Of a stretch of DNA of 64,000 nt, positions 1 to 9,346 are shown piece after piece. The stretch comes from Photobacterium piscicola (GTDB lineage: Bacteria; Pseudomonadota; Gammaproteobacteria; Enterobacterales; Vibrionaceae). The position numbers were made by a program, and so were the translations under genes. The stretch is taken from contig NZ_FUZI01000001.1 of the NCBI RefSeq assembly GCF_900166965.1, positions 434,001 to 498,000 of the forward strand, given 5' to 3'. The notes below the pieces were generated by a model. That model did not search any database and was not told the DNA's origin. It saw only the letters and a list, made by a program, of their open reading frames with translations. Numbering within the stretch: position 1 is the first letter of the stretch; each line of letters starts with the position of its first letter.

Positions 1-530
1 CCTGGAGCTGTCGTAACAATGGCACCAATAGCGCCGCCTGAATCTAAAACAATCGCTTTATTAGCCGTAATATAGCTCATATCAAATAGTTTTGAGCCTT
101 GCAGACCACCTTCTTCATGCACAGTGAAAGCCAGTTCAATGGTTTTATGATCACGGTTATCAGCTTGAATGCAACGTACCGCTTCCATTATTGCTGCAAT
201 GCCTGACTTATCATCACCACCGAGAATGGTGTTGCCTTTTGAGCGAATAACGCCATTCTCAATAATCGGTTCAATATCATTACCTGGATTTACCGTATCC
301 ATATGACAACTAAGCGCAATAGTGTCGTTAATGCTGCCATCTAAACGCGCATAGATATTAAAGCCATTAGAGATTGCTTCTGGTACGGGAAGGCGATGAA
401 CACTGAAACCTAATTCACCTAATTGTTCTGCCAGTGTTTCGGCAATAGCTTTCTCATTACGTGATTCGCTATTGATTTTTATCAGTTCAATGAAATGGTT
501 AATAAGGCGTTGCTGATTGATTGTAGACAT
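1..530 (-). CDS. Peptidase T-like M20 metallopeptidase, N-terminal part (runs off the window)
   Basis: The gene reads leftwards from ATG at 528-530 and is cut by the window edge, leaving about 176 residues. The zinc-site features of M20 peptidases are present: a SCHMDTV motif, GGDDKSGIAA with its bridging aspartate, and HEEGG with the catalytic and zinc-binding glutamates. The overall form fits the PepT-like group (about 370 residues) that trims small peptides in the cytoplasm, rather than classical PepT, whose N-terminus differs. The exact substrate cannot be told from the sequence. The gene is transcribed in the same direction as tyrS, but a terminator hairpin at 777-811 and a repeat lie between them, so it is probably a separate unit. 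Confidence 0.85.
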   Translation of the reverse strand, partial: MSTINQQRLINHFIELIKINSESRNEKAIAETLAEQLGELGFSVHRLPVPEAISNGFNIYARLDGSINDTIALSCHMDTVNPGNDIEPIIENGVIRSKGNTILGGDDKSGIAAIMEAVRCIQADNRDHKTIELAFTVHEEGGLQGSKLFDMSYITANKAIVLDSGGAIGAIVTTAP

Positions 531-675
531 AATTTAGCTTCAAGTGGACATTAGATGTTATGACTGTAAACGTAAACTGGCGATTATGGCTTGGGGCTAA
601 ATCAAATTTAATGGGAATTTATTAATAACAATATCAAATTATGTTAGCGGTATCTTGTTTTAAGGGAAGGATTTA

Positions 676-717
676 GGTGTGAGGTGTGAGGTGTGAGGTG
701 TGAGGTGCGAGGTGCGA
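676..717. repeat. Heptamer tandem repeat (GGTGTGA/GGTGCGA)x6
   Basis: Six head-to-tail 7-base units: four GGTGTGA, then two GGTGCGA. They lie in the 321-base gap 531-851 between the pepT-like gene and tyrS. Apart from this repeat and the terminator at 777-811, the gap shows nothing else. A second 7-base repeat of different sequence occurs at 29851-29913. Confidence 0.9.
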
Positions 718-776
718 GGGAGCGCAAAAGAGGTGAGTGGATACGGAATGATACAATGGACTTGTTATTAGCAATA

Positions 777-811
777 AAAAACCACCGCTATTATTAGTAA
801 CGGTGGTTTTT
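777..811. terminator. Bidirectional intrinsic terminator after tyrS
   Basis: An 11-base-pair stem (AAAAACCACCG / CGGTGGTTTTT) with a 13-base loop. The A-rich left arm gives a U-tract when read leftwards, placing it as the terminator of the tyrS transcript, whose stop is at 852. Confidence 0.85.
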
Positions 812-851
812 GGTACTATCTACAAGCGAGATAGCAAAGATCTGTTAAGGA

Positions 852-2126
852 TTAACCCCAAACGATCAGGCTGTAGTTCTTCTTACCACGACGGATAAGT
901 GTGTAACGACCAAACAGTTTGTCAGCATCGTTAAACTTATAGTAAGCATCACTTACTTTCTCACCATTAACCATGATAGCGTTTGACTCGATGTGAGTTT
1001 TAGCTTGGCTACGAGATGTTGCAAGTTCAGCGTTAACAAGTACTTGTTGAAGATCATCTTCATTAGATGCTTGTGCAGTTGGCATGCCATCTTGCGCTAG
1101 TTGTGCAAAATCAGACTCTGATAAGTGCTCAAGGTCATTTTCAAATAGGCAGCGGGTGATGTTTTGTGCTGCTTCTAATTGTGCTTGACCGTGTACAAGT
1201 GCTGTTGCTTTTTCTGCAAGAATACGTTGTGCTTGAGGTGCTTTGCCGCTATTACGGTCATCTTCTTCGATCTGTTGAATTTCTTCTTCAGAAAGGAAAG
1301 TAAAGAAACGTAAGAAACGGTATACGTCAGCATCAGCAGTGTTCATCCAGAATTGGTAGAACTTGTATGGGCTAGTTTTGCTTGGGTCTAACCAAACAGC
1401 GCCGCCTTCAGTTTTACCAAACTTAGTACCATCAGACTTAGTGATTAGCGGTACAGTCATACCGAATACTTGCTGCTGGTTCATACGACGAGTTAGGTCG
1501 ATACCTGCTGTGATGTTACCCCATTGGTCAGAACCACCAATTTGAAGTTCCATACCCATGTCTTTGTTCATACTTGCAAAGTCGTAAGACTGTAGCAAGC
1601 TGTAAGCGAACTCAGTAAAAGAGATACCTACTTCATCACGGTTAATACGTTGTTTAACAGATTCTTTACTGATCATTTGGTTAACAGAGAAGTGTTTACC
1701 AATATCACGTAAGAATGTTAGTACATCCATATTACCGAACCAGTCATGGTTGTTCACCATACGAGCAGGGTTCGTTGCGTTGTCAAAATCTAGGAAAGGA
1801 GAAACTTGACGTTGGATTTTAGTCACCCAATCAGCAACAATATCTAAAGTGTTAAGTGAACGCTCAGTCGCTTTGAAGCTTGGATCACCAATCATACCGG
1901 TAGCGCCGCCAACCAAGGCTACTGGATTATGACCCGCTTCTTGGAAGCGCTTAAGGCAAAGTAGAGGTACCAGATGACCTAGGTGCAAACTATCTGCCGT
2001 TGGATCAAAGCCGCAATATAATGTAATCGGACCTTTTGCTAAACGTTCGCTTAAAGCTTCTTCATCCGTAATTTGAGCGATCAGACCGCGATCTTTAAGC
2101 TCCTGAATTAAATTCAAATGATTCAT
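852..2126 (-). CDS. tyrS: Tyrosyl-tRNA synthetase
   Basis: A class I synthetase that charges tRNA-Tyr with tyrosine in the cytoplasm. The HIGH-type motif LHLGH is at residues 47-51 and the KMSKS-type motif KFGKT at 235-239. A C-terminal S4 RNA-binding domain is visible ([21 protein letters not shown] region). The chosen start is the ATG at 2124-2126, which follows a GGAGA ribosome site at correct spacing. This gives 424 residues, the same length as E. coli TyrS, with close similarity along the whole chain; the upstream in-frame ATG would add six residues without a good site. It begins 29 bases after the tyrP-type permease, so the two are probably cotranscribed. Placing tyrS with tyrosine decarboxylation genes recalls the lactic-acid-bacterial tyramine operons. 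Confidence 0.95.
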   Translation of the reverse strand: MNHLNLIQELKDRGLIAQITDEEALSERLAKGPITLYCGFDPTADSLHLGHLVPLLCLKRFQEAGHNPVALVGGATGMIGDPSFKATERSLNTLDIVADWVTKIQRQVSPFLDFDNATNPARMVNNHDWFGNMDVLTFLRDIGKHFSVNQMISKESVKQRINRDEVGISFTEFAYSLLQSYDFASMNKDMGMELQIGGSDQWGNITAGIDLTRRMNQQQVFGMTVPLITKSDGTKFGKTEGGAVWLDPSKTSPYKFYQFWMNTADADVYRFLRFFTFLSEEEIQQIEEDDRNSGKAPQAQRILAEKATALVHGQAQLEAAQNITRCLFENDLEHLSESDFAQLAQDGMPTAQASNEDDLQQVLVNAELATSRSQAKTHIESNAIMVNGEKVSDAYYKFNDADKLFGRYTLIRRGKKNYSLIVWG

Positions 2127-2155
2127 GTGTTCTCCAATAATCATTTTATTTACGT

Positions 2156-3379
2156 TTAATTAAAAATAGGTACGGCATTATTCAATGTCAGTATCTGGTT
2201 TATTATGACTTGTAGACCAATAAATCCTACAACAAACAACGCCATATTATTTGTTGCTACATTATATTCAATTTGATGTTGTTTACCACGAAGTTTTCTA
2301 AGGGCAAGCACAGGAAAAAGAATTGCTAGGATTGTTAAGAAAATTGCTGCGGCACCTAAAGCTGGGACAAAGCCATTAGGATACACAAGAGTGAAAACCA
2401 AGGGTGGCAAGTAGCAAAGTACAGCAGTCATTAATCTGTCTGTTGTATTATTACCACGTTTGAAGGTACTTGCCAATGAATCAAATAACCCTAATGAAAC
2501 ACATAGATAGGAAGTGAACATCGCGATGGACGAGAATGCACCAATTAGGTAAATAATGTTGTTATTTTGAATAAATATTTGCATTTGTTGAAGCATTACA
2601 CCAACACTTGAACCGTGTTGTGCAACATATTGAAAACTATGGTTACCAAATCGAGGTAATGAACCTAGCATGCTGATTTCCCATATAATATAAACAATCA
2701 ATGGGATTAAACCACCCGCAACAAAAATATTACGTAATGTTTTTGGTTTATCACGACCAATATATTTCACCATGCTGGGCACACTGCCATGAAAACCAAA
2801 AGCAGTAATAAAGACAGGAATAGCGGCAAAAGCATATTTAACTGAATCGTGGTGACTGACTAAAAAGTGACCATGAAGATAAGGAATTATCGTAATAACA
2901 AGAATAAAGAAAATAACAATATTACTGGTAAATAAGACACGATTAGCAATATCTACCGCTTTAGTACTAATAAATACAATAGTTGCAATGATTAAAGTAA
3001 ATATAATTGCGATAGTATGAGAAGGTAGAGTTATATTAAAATAATCACTGAAATCATTTTTATATATAGAAGAGGCACCCGCAATATAAGCACAAGATAA
3101 TGCATAAAGTAATAATAATAGCGATATGTTAATCACCCATTTGCCTGATTTTCCAAATAAATCATAGGCAATTGCTTCAAGTCCAGTTCCTTCTGGGTAG
3201 TTAAGACAGATCTCTAATAACATTAGCCCTGTATAGGTCATGGTAGCCCATAAAAAAGCCAATAATAAAATGGTATTATAAATGCCCAACCCAGCAGAAA
3301 TTAAGGGTAAAGCAAGCATTCCTGCGCCAAGCATTGTTCCGGAAATAAGCAGTGTCGCGCCAATAGATTTTACATTCAT
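2156..3379 (-). CDS. tyrP: TyrP-type aromatic amino acid permease (HAAAP family)
   Basis: A 407-residue inner-membrane protein with about 11 hydrophobic segments. The N-terminal [13 protein letters not shown] stretch and the [14 protein letters not shown] segment near residue 200 match E. coli TyrP (403 residues) closely, so proton-driven tyrosine uptake is the likely role. The start is supported by AGGAG eight bases upstream of the ATG. The gene lies downstream of tdc but beyond a strong terminator at 3502-3526, so it either has its own promoter or depends on readthrough. tyrS follows after 29 bases. Tryptophan specificity (Mtr/TnaB) is less likely, given the tyrosine genes around it. Confidence 0.88.
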   Translation of the reverse strand: MNVKSIGATLLISGTMLGAGMLALPLISAGLGIYNTILLLAFLWATMTYTGLMLLEICLNYPEGTGLEAIAYDLFGKSGKWVINISLLLLLYALSCAYIAGASSIYKNDFSDYFNITLPSHTIAIIFTLIIATIVFISTKAVDIANRVLFTSNIVIFFILVITIIPYLHGHFLVSHHDSVKYAFAAIPVFITAFGFHGSVPSMVKYIGRDKPKTLRNIFVAGGLIPLIVYIIWEISMLGSLPRFGNHSFQYVAQHGSSVGVMLQQMQIFIQNNNIIYLIGAFSSIAMFTSYLCVSLGLFDSLASTFKRGNNTTDRLMTAVLCYLPPLVFTLVYPNGFVPALGAAAIFLTILAILFPVLALRKLRGKQHQIEYNVATNNMALFVVGFIGLQVIINQILTLNNAVPIFN

Positions 3380-3501
3380 GACGTTTCTCCTGTAAATATA
3401 CTGAATCGTTACCTAGGTTTTAGGTAATAATAAAATTAACCATCAATAATAAATAATCGACGGTAATTAATAGAAATATGGATTGCTTTCATTATTATAA
3501 A

Positions 3502-3526
3502 AACGCCAGTCATGAAGACTGGCGTT
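3502..3526 (-). terminator. Intrinsic terminator after tyrosine decarboxylase
   Basis: A perfect 10-base-pair stem (AACGCCAGTC / GACTGGCGTT) with a 5-base loop, 11 bases past the tdc stop. Read leftwards it is followed by a run of Ts. It separates tdc from tyrP. Confidence 0.88.
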
Positions 3527-3536
3527 GGATTCCTTA

Positions 3537-5450
3537 TTAAGCAGCAGTGTGTGCTAATTTCTGTTTGTTTTCTTCATCAATAATTTCACTAAGAAGACTT
3601 GTGAATACATCGCGAAGGTTATTCCAGTAATTATTAAAACGAATTTCATCACGTAGGAAGTGAGTCATTACCGCTGAACGAAGAATATAAACAGAACCGA
3701 CAGTGTTCCACTCATTTTCACTAAAGCCACGGTTTTCAGCATAGATACGTGGAGTTTGACCATATTCTTCTTCTGATAGAGAAGTAGAAGAGGTTAAGAA
3801 GTCTTTAGTGTAGGTACGACCTGTTGCGTAAGAACATAATTCGTAAATGCGTTGGTTAAGTTTATTGTGAGCTTCTAAGCTGTCATTGCCAATTTCTTTG
3901 AAAGTAAAATCAACCATATGAAAGTCAGGGTGCATAAGAGGGCGAACCTCAAAGCGACGGCCATCAACAACAAAAGGTTCTGCTGTAGCAAGTTTTTTCG
4001 CAAACCAATCAGCGGTCACAATACCACGACCAATAACATGGCCGTAGCCACTGATATTTAGTGGAACAAGACGGTGTGCAGCCCAAACTGCTGCTGCCGT
4101 TGCACCTGCTTTAGAGCCTTCCATAATAGAAGATCCAAGCACGACTTGTTTATTTTCTTCATTATCATCGTCAGCTTCTTCAAAAACATAAGCTGCGTGG
4201 TAAGAGATCAAATCAACAATACGCTTATCTTTCATCGCAACAGCGCCAGCCGCATATTGAATGAAACCCACTTTATGTGGATCGACAGTGATAGAATCTG
4301 CTTCAGACATTGCCGCAAATGCATCATAAACGGCACGCTTAGGCCATACTACACCTTCTGGAATCACATCATCGTTACGATAACGTTCAATCAGTGCATC
4401 GTATTCCATGAATTGATTGTTATCATCAAGGAACATTGAGCGTACATAACCGCCGTATGCTGCATCAATATGAACGTAGAAAGAAGCACCGTATTTTTGT
4501 TCACATTCTTGACGAAGTTTCATCACTTCATGAACTGCATCAATAGAACCTTCTTCGGTTGTACCGACAACAGATACCATACCAAGAATAGGTGTACCTT
4601 CTTCCATAAGCTTAAAGGTGACTTCACGCATTTTTTCAATATCAGTACGGTAGTTACCATCAACATCTAGGGGAACAATGTGCTCTTGACCTAGGCCAAG
4701 GACATCCATTGCTTTCATCCAAGAGTAGTGTTTAGAACGAGGCACTAAGAACTTACCTAGTTTACCCGCATCAACCCCGACACCACGAGCTGTTAACGCC
4801 CTTACTTCTTCAAAAATACCGCGTTTTTTCAATTCATCAGTTAGATCAAGAATATCTTTAGACTTCATGTTAAGTAACTGATGTTCAGTCATGTCAGCGA
4901 CAAGATCTTTTGATTTTTCACAAGCGGCAATAGCAAGAGGCATGGTTTTAAGGTTACGTGCAACCCAAACACCTTCATAGTTAGCAACCGTACCACCAGA
5001 AGTAATGTGTGCCCAAGATTTGTTAACATCGTAGCCAAACATGCGGCATAGGTCATGACCTGCAGCTAACTCAAGTTCTGTTGTCACAGGAGAAGCTTCG
5101 TGTGCACAGTTATTTGGGTTGTAAAGCATGGTCATCACGTATGCAAGGTTTGACACCATTAACGTATCAGCGTTCATGTGGCCAAGGTAACGAGGTGAGA
5201 ACCAAGGCACTGACTGTGTTTTAAGGCGTGCTGATAAATCTTGTAGAATACCTTCTGTACGGTAAAGCGTATCGCGAAAATCTGGTTGGTGTTGAGTCAC
5301 CGGTGTCATTAATGGTGCATCTTCTGGATGGAAATCTGAACGCCAGTGCATATGTTCACTGATTGCATAATCCATCATTTCTTTGAAAAATACTTGGTTT
5401 TCTGATTTTGGACCTAAAAATAGGGCATCCACGTTCATTTTGTCGCTCAT
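3537..5450 (-). CDS. tdc: Pyridoxal-phosphate tyrosine decarboxylase (tyramine-forming)
   Basis: Converts tyrosine to tyramine plus CO2 in the cytoplasm, consuming a proton. The 637 residues match the long tyrosine decarboxylases of Enterococcus and Lactobacillus (about 620) along the whole chain, including the N-terminal NVDALFLG segment and VPWFSPRYLGHMN. The PLP lysine is K393 in the DPHKVGF motif, the pyridine-binding aspartate is D329 in HIDAAYGG, and a histidine in KHYSW (residue 241) is placed to stack on the cofactor. An AGGT site precedes the ATG. Upstream on the same strand is the probable tyrosine/tyramine exchanger; the pair forms an acid-resistance and proton-motive module. Tyrosine is the best guess from family and context; some relatives also take phenylalanine or L-dopa. 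Confidence 0.92.
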   Translation of the reverse strand: MSDKMNVDALFLGPKSENQVFFKEMMDYAISEHMHWRSDFHPEDAPLMTPVTQHQPDFRDTLYRTEGILQDLSARLKTQSVPWFSPRYLGHMNADTLMVSNLAYVMTMLYNPNNCAHEASPVTTELELAAGHDLCRMFGYDVNKSWAHITSGGTVANYEGVWVARNLKTMPLAIAACEKSKDLVADMTEHQLLNMKSKDILDLTDELKKRGIFEEVRALTARGVGVDAGKLGKFLVPRSKHYSWMKAMDVLGLGQEHIVPLDVDGNYRTDIEKMREVTFKLMEEGTPILGMVSVVGTTEEGSIDAVHEVMKLRQECEQKYGASFYVHIDAAYGGYVRSMFLDDNNQFMEYDALIERYRNDDVIPEGVVWPKRAVYDAFAAMSEADSITVDPHKVGFIQYAAGAVAMKDKRIVDLISYHAAYVFEEADDDNEENKQVVLGSSIMEGSKAGATAAAVWAAHRLVPLNISGYGHVIGRGIVTADWFAKKLATAEPFVVDGRRFEVRPLMHPDFHMVDFTFKEIGNDSLEAHNKLNQRIYELCSYATGRTYTKDFLTSSTSLSEEEYGQTPRIYAENRGFSENEWNTVGSVYILRSAVMTHFLRDEIRFNNYWNNLRDVFTSLLSEIIDEENKQKLAHTAA

Positions 5451-5578
5451 AATAAAACCTATTTACTTATCAATAAACGCAACTCAAAAGACCGTTTATC
5501 AGTCGTAATGAATATCTTGTTTTAGTAGTTAATTTAATAATTTTTGGTCTGAGACCGCTAAATCGATTGTGATAAGAG

Positions 5579-5619
5579 GAACAGCCATTGCTGGTAAATA
5601 TGAATGGTGATGGCTGTTC
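5579..5619. other. Hairpin in the exchanger-tdc gap
   Basis: GAACAGCCAT at 5579-5588 pairs with ATGGCTGTTC at 5610-5619 around a 21-base loop, in the 219-base gap between the exchanger and tdc. Read in the direction of the genes it lacks a clear U-tract, so it may be an mRNA processing or attenuation structure rather than a full terminator. Confidence 0.4.
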
Positions 5620-5669
5620 TCTTTATTTCCTGCGATAGCGTCGATAAACGTTAAGGAGGTTTAACTTAA

Positions 5670-7103
5670 TTAGTGTGCTTTAACAGCGGCTTTAGCTAAT
5701 TCTGCTTTGTTTGAGCGTTTACCCCATGCGTATACAATAATTGGGATAATAATCATGATAACTAAGCCAAAGAACTGGAAGTTGAAGTAGTCATGTGCTG
5801 TACCGACATAACTTGATGGTGGTTGGAAACCGAAGTAACCAGCTAATAGACATGTTGCGATACCAAGACCTGAACAAATCCACATACCGATATTGCCACC
5901 AGGAACCGTAAAGCTACGTTTGATATCAGGGCGTTTGTAACGTAAGTAGATAGCAGCAGAGAACATCAATAGGTAAGCAACGATGTAAACAAGAGACGTT
6001 AGACCCAATAGCATAAAGTAGAATGAATCTACGTTAGGCATTACACAGATAAGCACACCAACAATTGAGATTAGGATAGCTTGTAGGTAAATAAGGTTAA
6101 CAGGTACGCCTTCTTTGTTAGTTTTTTGCAGTACTTTTGGTAGAGCGCCAGCGTTAGCTGTTGCTTGTAGACCACGAACAGGACCTAGCACCCAAGAGTT
6201 AACTTGACCCGCTAGACCGATAGCCATACAAATTGCCATAATAGGTGTTAACCAGCCTAGATCCCACATATTGAAGTACGTTTGGAAAGCTTGGATAAGA
6301 CCCGCTGTCATTGAGATGTGCTTAGTTGGAATACCAATGAAGATAGCAAATGAACCAACAACAGACACGATAACAACAAACAGTGCGACTAAGAAAACTG
6401 CAATAGGGTAGTTGCGTTCAGCATTTTTAACATGAGATACGTTAGATGCTGATACTTCCATCCCCATTACTACGAATACGAAGCCAATAAACAGTGCCCA
6501 AGTACCTTTGTCTGAAAAATCAGGAATAAGGTTAGCTGTAGTTAATGAAAGATCAGTAACAATAGGGTGACCGCCAACAAGGTAAGCGACAGCACATGCT
6601 ACAAGGACGAAGAATGGTAAAAACACACCCAAGATTACACAAAGAGTGGATACCCAACCTAGTGTTTTAACACCACGCATATTACCTAGCGTACATGCCC
6701 AATAAACCACTAAGATGACGGCAAGAATGTACATCTTGTTTTGTGCTAATGCAGGATCAAAAGCATACGCAAATATTGCACCGACAATCATCAGAATTGA
6801 TGTCATGCCGAAAACCATTTGAATCCATTGCATCCATACTGCAACGAAACCCATACGTTCGCCAAATGCTTCACGAACCCAAATAAAAATACCACCATCT
6901 TCAGGCCAAGCTGTTGCAAGCTCTGCCGAAACAAGTGCCGTTGGAATCATGAAACAAATTGCTGCAGCTAGCGTTAAGAATATCGTCATCATTCCGGGCT
7001 GGGCTGTCATTGGGAGTGTACGTACACTCATAACAACCGCAGCGGTAATCATAACGAAACTAAATACGCCAATTTTAGCGGGTGAAGAATTGGAGTTAGC
7101 CAT
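5670..7103 (-). CDS. Tyrosine/tyramine antiporter (APC superfamily)
   Basis: A 477-residue inner-membrane carrier with about 12 hydrophobic segments, of the glutamate/GABA-antiporter type within the APC superfamily. The segments AELATAWPEDGGIFIWVREAFG and VVMGMEVSASNV are typical of that group and of the TyrP exchangers of tyramine-producing lactic bacteria. By analogy it swaps external tyrosine for internal tyramine, which together with the decarboxylase would generate proton-motive force. The ATG at 7101-7103 follows GAGG at good spacing; an upstream TTG is not needed. tdc follows 219 bases downstream. Its promoter region holds three ATCGAT palindromes (7171-7226). Substrate assignment rests on context. 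Confidence 0.85.
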   Translation of the reverse strand: MANSNSSPAKIGVFSFVMITAAVVMSVRTLPMTAQPGMMTIFLTLAAAICFMIPTALVSAELATAWPEDGGIFIWVREAFGERMGFVAVWMQWIQMVFGMTSILMIVGAIFAYAFDPALAQNKMYILAVILVVYWACTLGNMRGVKTLGWVSTLCVILGVFLPFFVLVACAVAYLVGGHPIVTDLSLTTANLIPDFSDKGTWALFIGFVFVVMGMEVSASNVSHVKNAERNYPIAVFLVALFVVIVSVVGSFAIFIGIPTKHISMTAGLIQAFQTYFNMWDLGWLTPIMAICMAIGLAGQVNSWVLGPVRGLQATANAGALPKVLQKTNKEGVPVNLIYLQAILISIVGVLICVMPNVDSFYFMLLGLTSLVYIVAYLLMFSAAIYLRYKRPDIKRSFTVPGGNIGMWICSGLGIATCLLAGYFGFQPPSSYVGTAHDYFNFQFFGLVIMIIIPIIVYAWGKRSNKAELAKAAVKAH

Positions 7104-7170
7104 TATAGACCTCAAAATCTGTCAGTTAAGCAGTAAAGACTTAAAAAACGATACTCTGTAAGCTAATAAA

Positions 7171-7226
7171 AATATCGATATTTAAACTGTCTGTCCGTAA
7201 AAATCGATTTTATCTTAATGATCGAT
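7171..7226. promoter_or_regulatory. Cluster of three ATCGAT palindromes upstream of the tyramine genes
   Basis: AATATCGATATT (7171-7182) and AAAATCGATTTT (7200-7211) are perfect 12-base palindromes, and a third ATCGAT lies at 7221-7226 inside GATCGATTTT. They sit 68-123 bases upstream of the exchanger start. A related AATCGATT occurs at 5561-5568 ahead of tdc. This is a candidate operator cluster for an unidentified regulator; the assignment is inference. Confidence 0.3.
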
Positions 7227-7357
7227 TTTGCATTTGTGAAGTGAATTAGCCGCACAAATAGTGATAGTTTAATTTGCATTTTTAAGCATTTGTGGTTGTG
7301 ACTGTTGAGGTATATCGCAGCATGCTTTTATGGTATTAGCGCGGGAATAATCATGCG

Positions 7358-7753
7358 TTAACGTAATAGGCGGAAAATAAGAAGCAGAATAATACTTGCT
7401 GTAAATGCGCTAATAGTCGCAATGAATAGCGTAATTGCAGGAGATAAAATATACAGGGAAATATAATGGCTATTGGTATCACTGATAATGTTGATAACAT
7501 AAGGCATTGTAATTGAAAAACATATACAAGTTATCCATGAAAAAAAGAGTACCCAAGCAGAGTATGATCGAATTTCTGTAAGGACTTTGTTATGGAAATA
7601 TTCATATTGCTTAATAATATAATGAAATCCAAATAGTGGAATTAATGCCCACAAAATGATGGATAGGCTAAATATACCGTGTTGGTTATGCCAATTGAAC
7701 ATGATGATATTAATGATAAATATGCTAAAAATAGAATAAATACGGTAATTCAT
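7358..7753 (-). CDS. Hypothetical four-helix membrane protein
   Basis: 131 residues, not recognised. Four hydrophobic stretches are visible (about residues 7-20, 28-44, 67-86 and 98-128), so it is probably a small inner-membrane protein. It reads in the same direction as the tyramine genes and ends 254 bases upstream of the exchanger start. No good ribosome site precedes the ATG at 7751-7753, and codon use is AT-heavy, so it may be a weakly expressed accessory gene or not a real gene. Confidence 0.4.
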   Translation of the reverse strand: MNYRIYSIFSIFIINIIMFNWHNQHGIFSLSIILWALIPLFGFHYIIKQYEYFHNKVLTEIRSYSAWVLFFSWITCICFSITMPYVINIISDTNSHYISLYILSPAITLFIATISAFTASIILLLIFRLLR

Positions 7754-8265
7754 AAATAATAGTTAGTTAGACATCAGTGTCGAGTATTATATTTTTTATA
7801 CGACATAAATAACGCTATATTGCTCATGAAAAAGCACGAAAGCGACTATTTCTAAATATTGTGGTTATAAATATAATATTTAGAGTATTTTAGTCTACAT
7901 ATAGTATATTAAGATGTCGCTATGGTATTAAAGTGTGTCGTAATGAATAGTTTAAGCTCTTAATTTTAAAGGCTTGCGTTCATCTCTGCATCATAAACTA
8001 TCATTGTTGATTGAAAAGCTTGAGTGTTGTAGATAATTAACTATCTGTATTGAATGGTGCATTAATGCGCTACTAAATGGACGAGTTGAATTTTACGTGA
8101 TTAGTTATTCACTTTAAGCGTATTAAATTAATAATGACATAGATAGAAACTGCATGTCTTTTCGTAGTATGTAGTGAGAATAATCATTCGATAATGATAA
8201 GTAATTGGCTTTTTTAAAGCTGTGTTTTGTATTTTATTGTATGTAATGAAGACTAGATAGTTGAT
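7754..8265. other. 512-base AT-rich intergenic region
   Basis: The divergent gap between the hypothetical membrane protein and the GntR regulator. It is AT-rich with no convincing gene, hairpin or repeat. A short minus-strand reading frame overlapping the regulator start is judged spurious. It presumably holds the promoters of both flanking genes. Confidence 0.5.
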
Positions 8266-8973
8266 ATGAACAAAAACAACTTTGCAACCATAAGTGATAG
8301 AGTAATGTGTCAAATTCGGCATGACATTTTATGTGGTGAATTTGAAGCCGGACAGAAACTTATTCTGAGTGAGTTAAAAGAACGCTACCAAGTTGGTGGC
8401 ACCCCTTTGCGAGAAGCAATGGTGCAATTGTCGTGGCAAAAATACGTTACCATGAAACCACAGAAAGGGTTTTGGGTAGCGAATGTTTCTCTCGATGAAT
8501 TACGAGGTATTTTAAAAACGCGGTTAGCATTAGGTCATGTGGCGCTGCAAGATGCGATTAAAAAAGGTGATGAAGCTTGGGAATTGCAGATTTTAACGGC
8601 TTTTCATAAGCTTAATCGCTTAAATCCAGAATCTGCTTTATTTGATTATGATGAATGGGAATTGCGTCATAAAGAATTTCATTTATCGTTAATTTCATGC
8701 GAAGGCTCTGAATTTATTCGTGGCATGATTTCACATATTTATGATCAGCAAGAACGCTATCGCCACTTCTTATTGAATGCCCGTTTATCGCCAGAAAAAC
8801 AGTATCATGATAACGGAGAGCACGAAGCACTAATGAAAGCCGTGTTAGCACGTAATGTTGAGCTCGCATGCCAGTTATTACAAGAACACAGTGAACGTTT
8901 ATATTCTTTACTTGAAGCGGCACCATCGTTACAAGCATTATTACATTTGCCTAATGACAAAACCATGTGGTGA
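8266..8973 (+). CDS. GntR-family transcriptional regulator (FadR/FCD type)
   Basis: 235 residues: an N-terminal winged-helix domain (about residues 10-75, with GQKLILSELKERYQVGGTPLREAMVQL typical of GntR) and an all-helical FCD ligand-binding domain. The FCD domain shows metal-site-like residues around RHKEFHLSL and the C-terminal DNGEHEALMKAVLARN segment, similar in form to CsiR/GlaR. It lies divergent from the tyramine operon and upstream of an aspartate/tyrosine aminotransferase, so it could govern either. The ligand is unknown. Only a weak ribosome site precedes the ATG. Confidence 0.85.
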   Translation: MNKNNFATISDRVMCQIRHDILCGEFEAGQKLILSELKERYQVGGTPLREAMVQLSWQKYVTMKPQKGFWVANVSLDELRGILKTRLALGHVALQDAIKKGDEAWELQILTAFHKLNRLNPESALFDYDEWELRHKEFHLSLISCEGSEFIRGMISHIYDQQERYRHFLLNARLSPEKQYHDNGEHEALMKAVLARNVELACQLLQEHSERLYSLLEAAPSLQALLHLPNDKTMW

Positions 8974-9346
8974 TACAGTAATATTTTGATGAAGTAATAA
9001 GGGGAATATTAACGATGAAAGGTAAACATTGCTCTATTATGGTTGAGTTAATTGTTGCGTAAATTTCATCGTAATAAAGTTTACCTCTTATAATGACATT
9101 ATATGATGTTGGGCGATGTTTAAGGACGTTCGTCGCCATTACATTAAAAATATTGATATTTAGATGATTTATGAATATCAAATGGTTGAGTCATTATACT
9201 CAAACTCTATAGTCAAACCTTTAATGATTTATCATTCCTATATGGATGGTTATTCTTAAACAAAGTGAGAATTATCATTTTTCTAATGACGGCTTGAAAT
9301 TGAAATGCTAATTTAAATTCATGCCTCTATAAACGGAATTTGCTTA
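8974..9346. other. 373-base intergenic region
   Basis: The gap between the GntR gene and the aminotransferase. No gene or strong hairpin was seen. It is likely the promoter region of the aminotransferase. Confidence 0.45.

Noticed and set aside
2127..2155. T-box or other tyrosine-sensing leader before tyrS
   Set aside because: Only 29 bases separate tyrS from the upstream permease gene, too short for such an element.
5546..5556. GGTCTGAGACC palindrome upstream of tdc as an operator
   Set aside because: Single copy, not repeated elsewhere near the operon; no support beyond its symmetry.
8128..8322. Minus-strand 64-codon frame overlapping the GntR gene start
   Set aside because: No ribosome site, composition of random AT-rich sequence, and it overlaps a well-supported gene.
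8951..9181. Minus-strand 76-codon frame after the GntR gene
   Set aside because: No recognisable protein, no ribosome site, low-complexity residue make-up.
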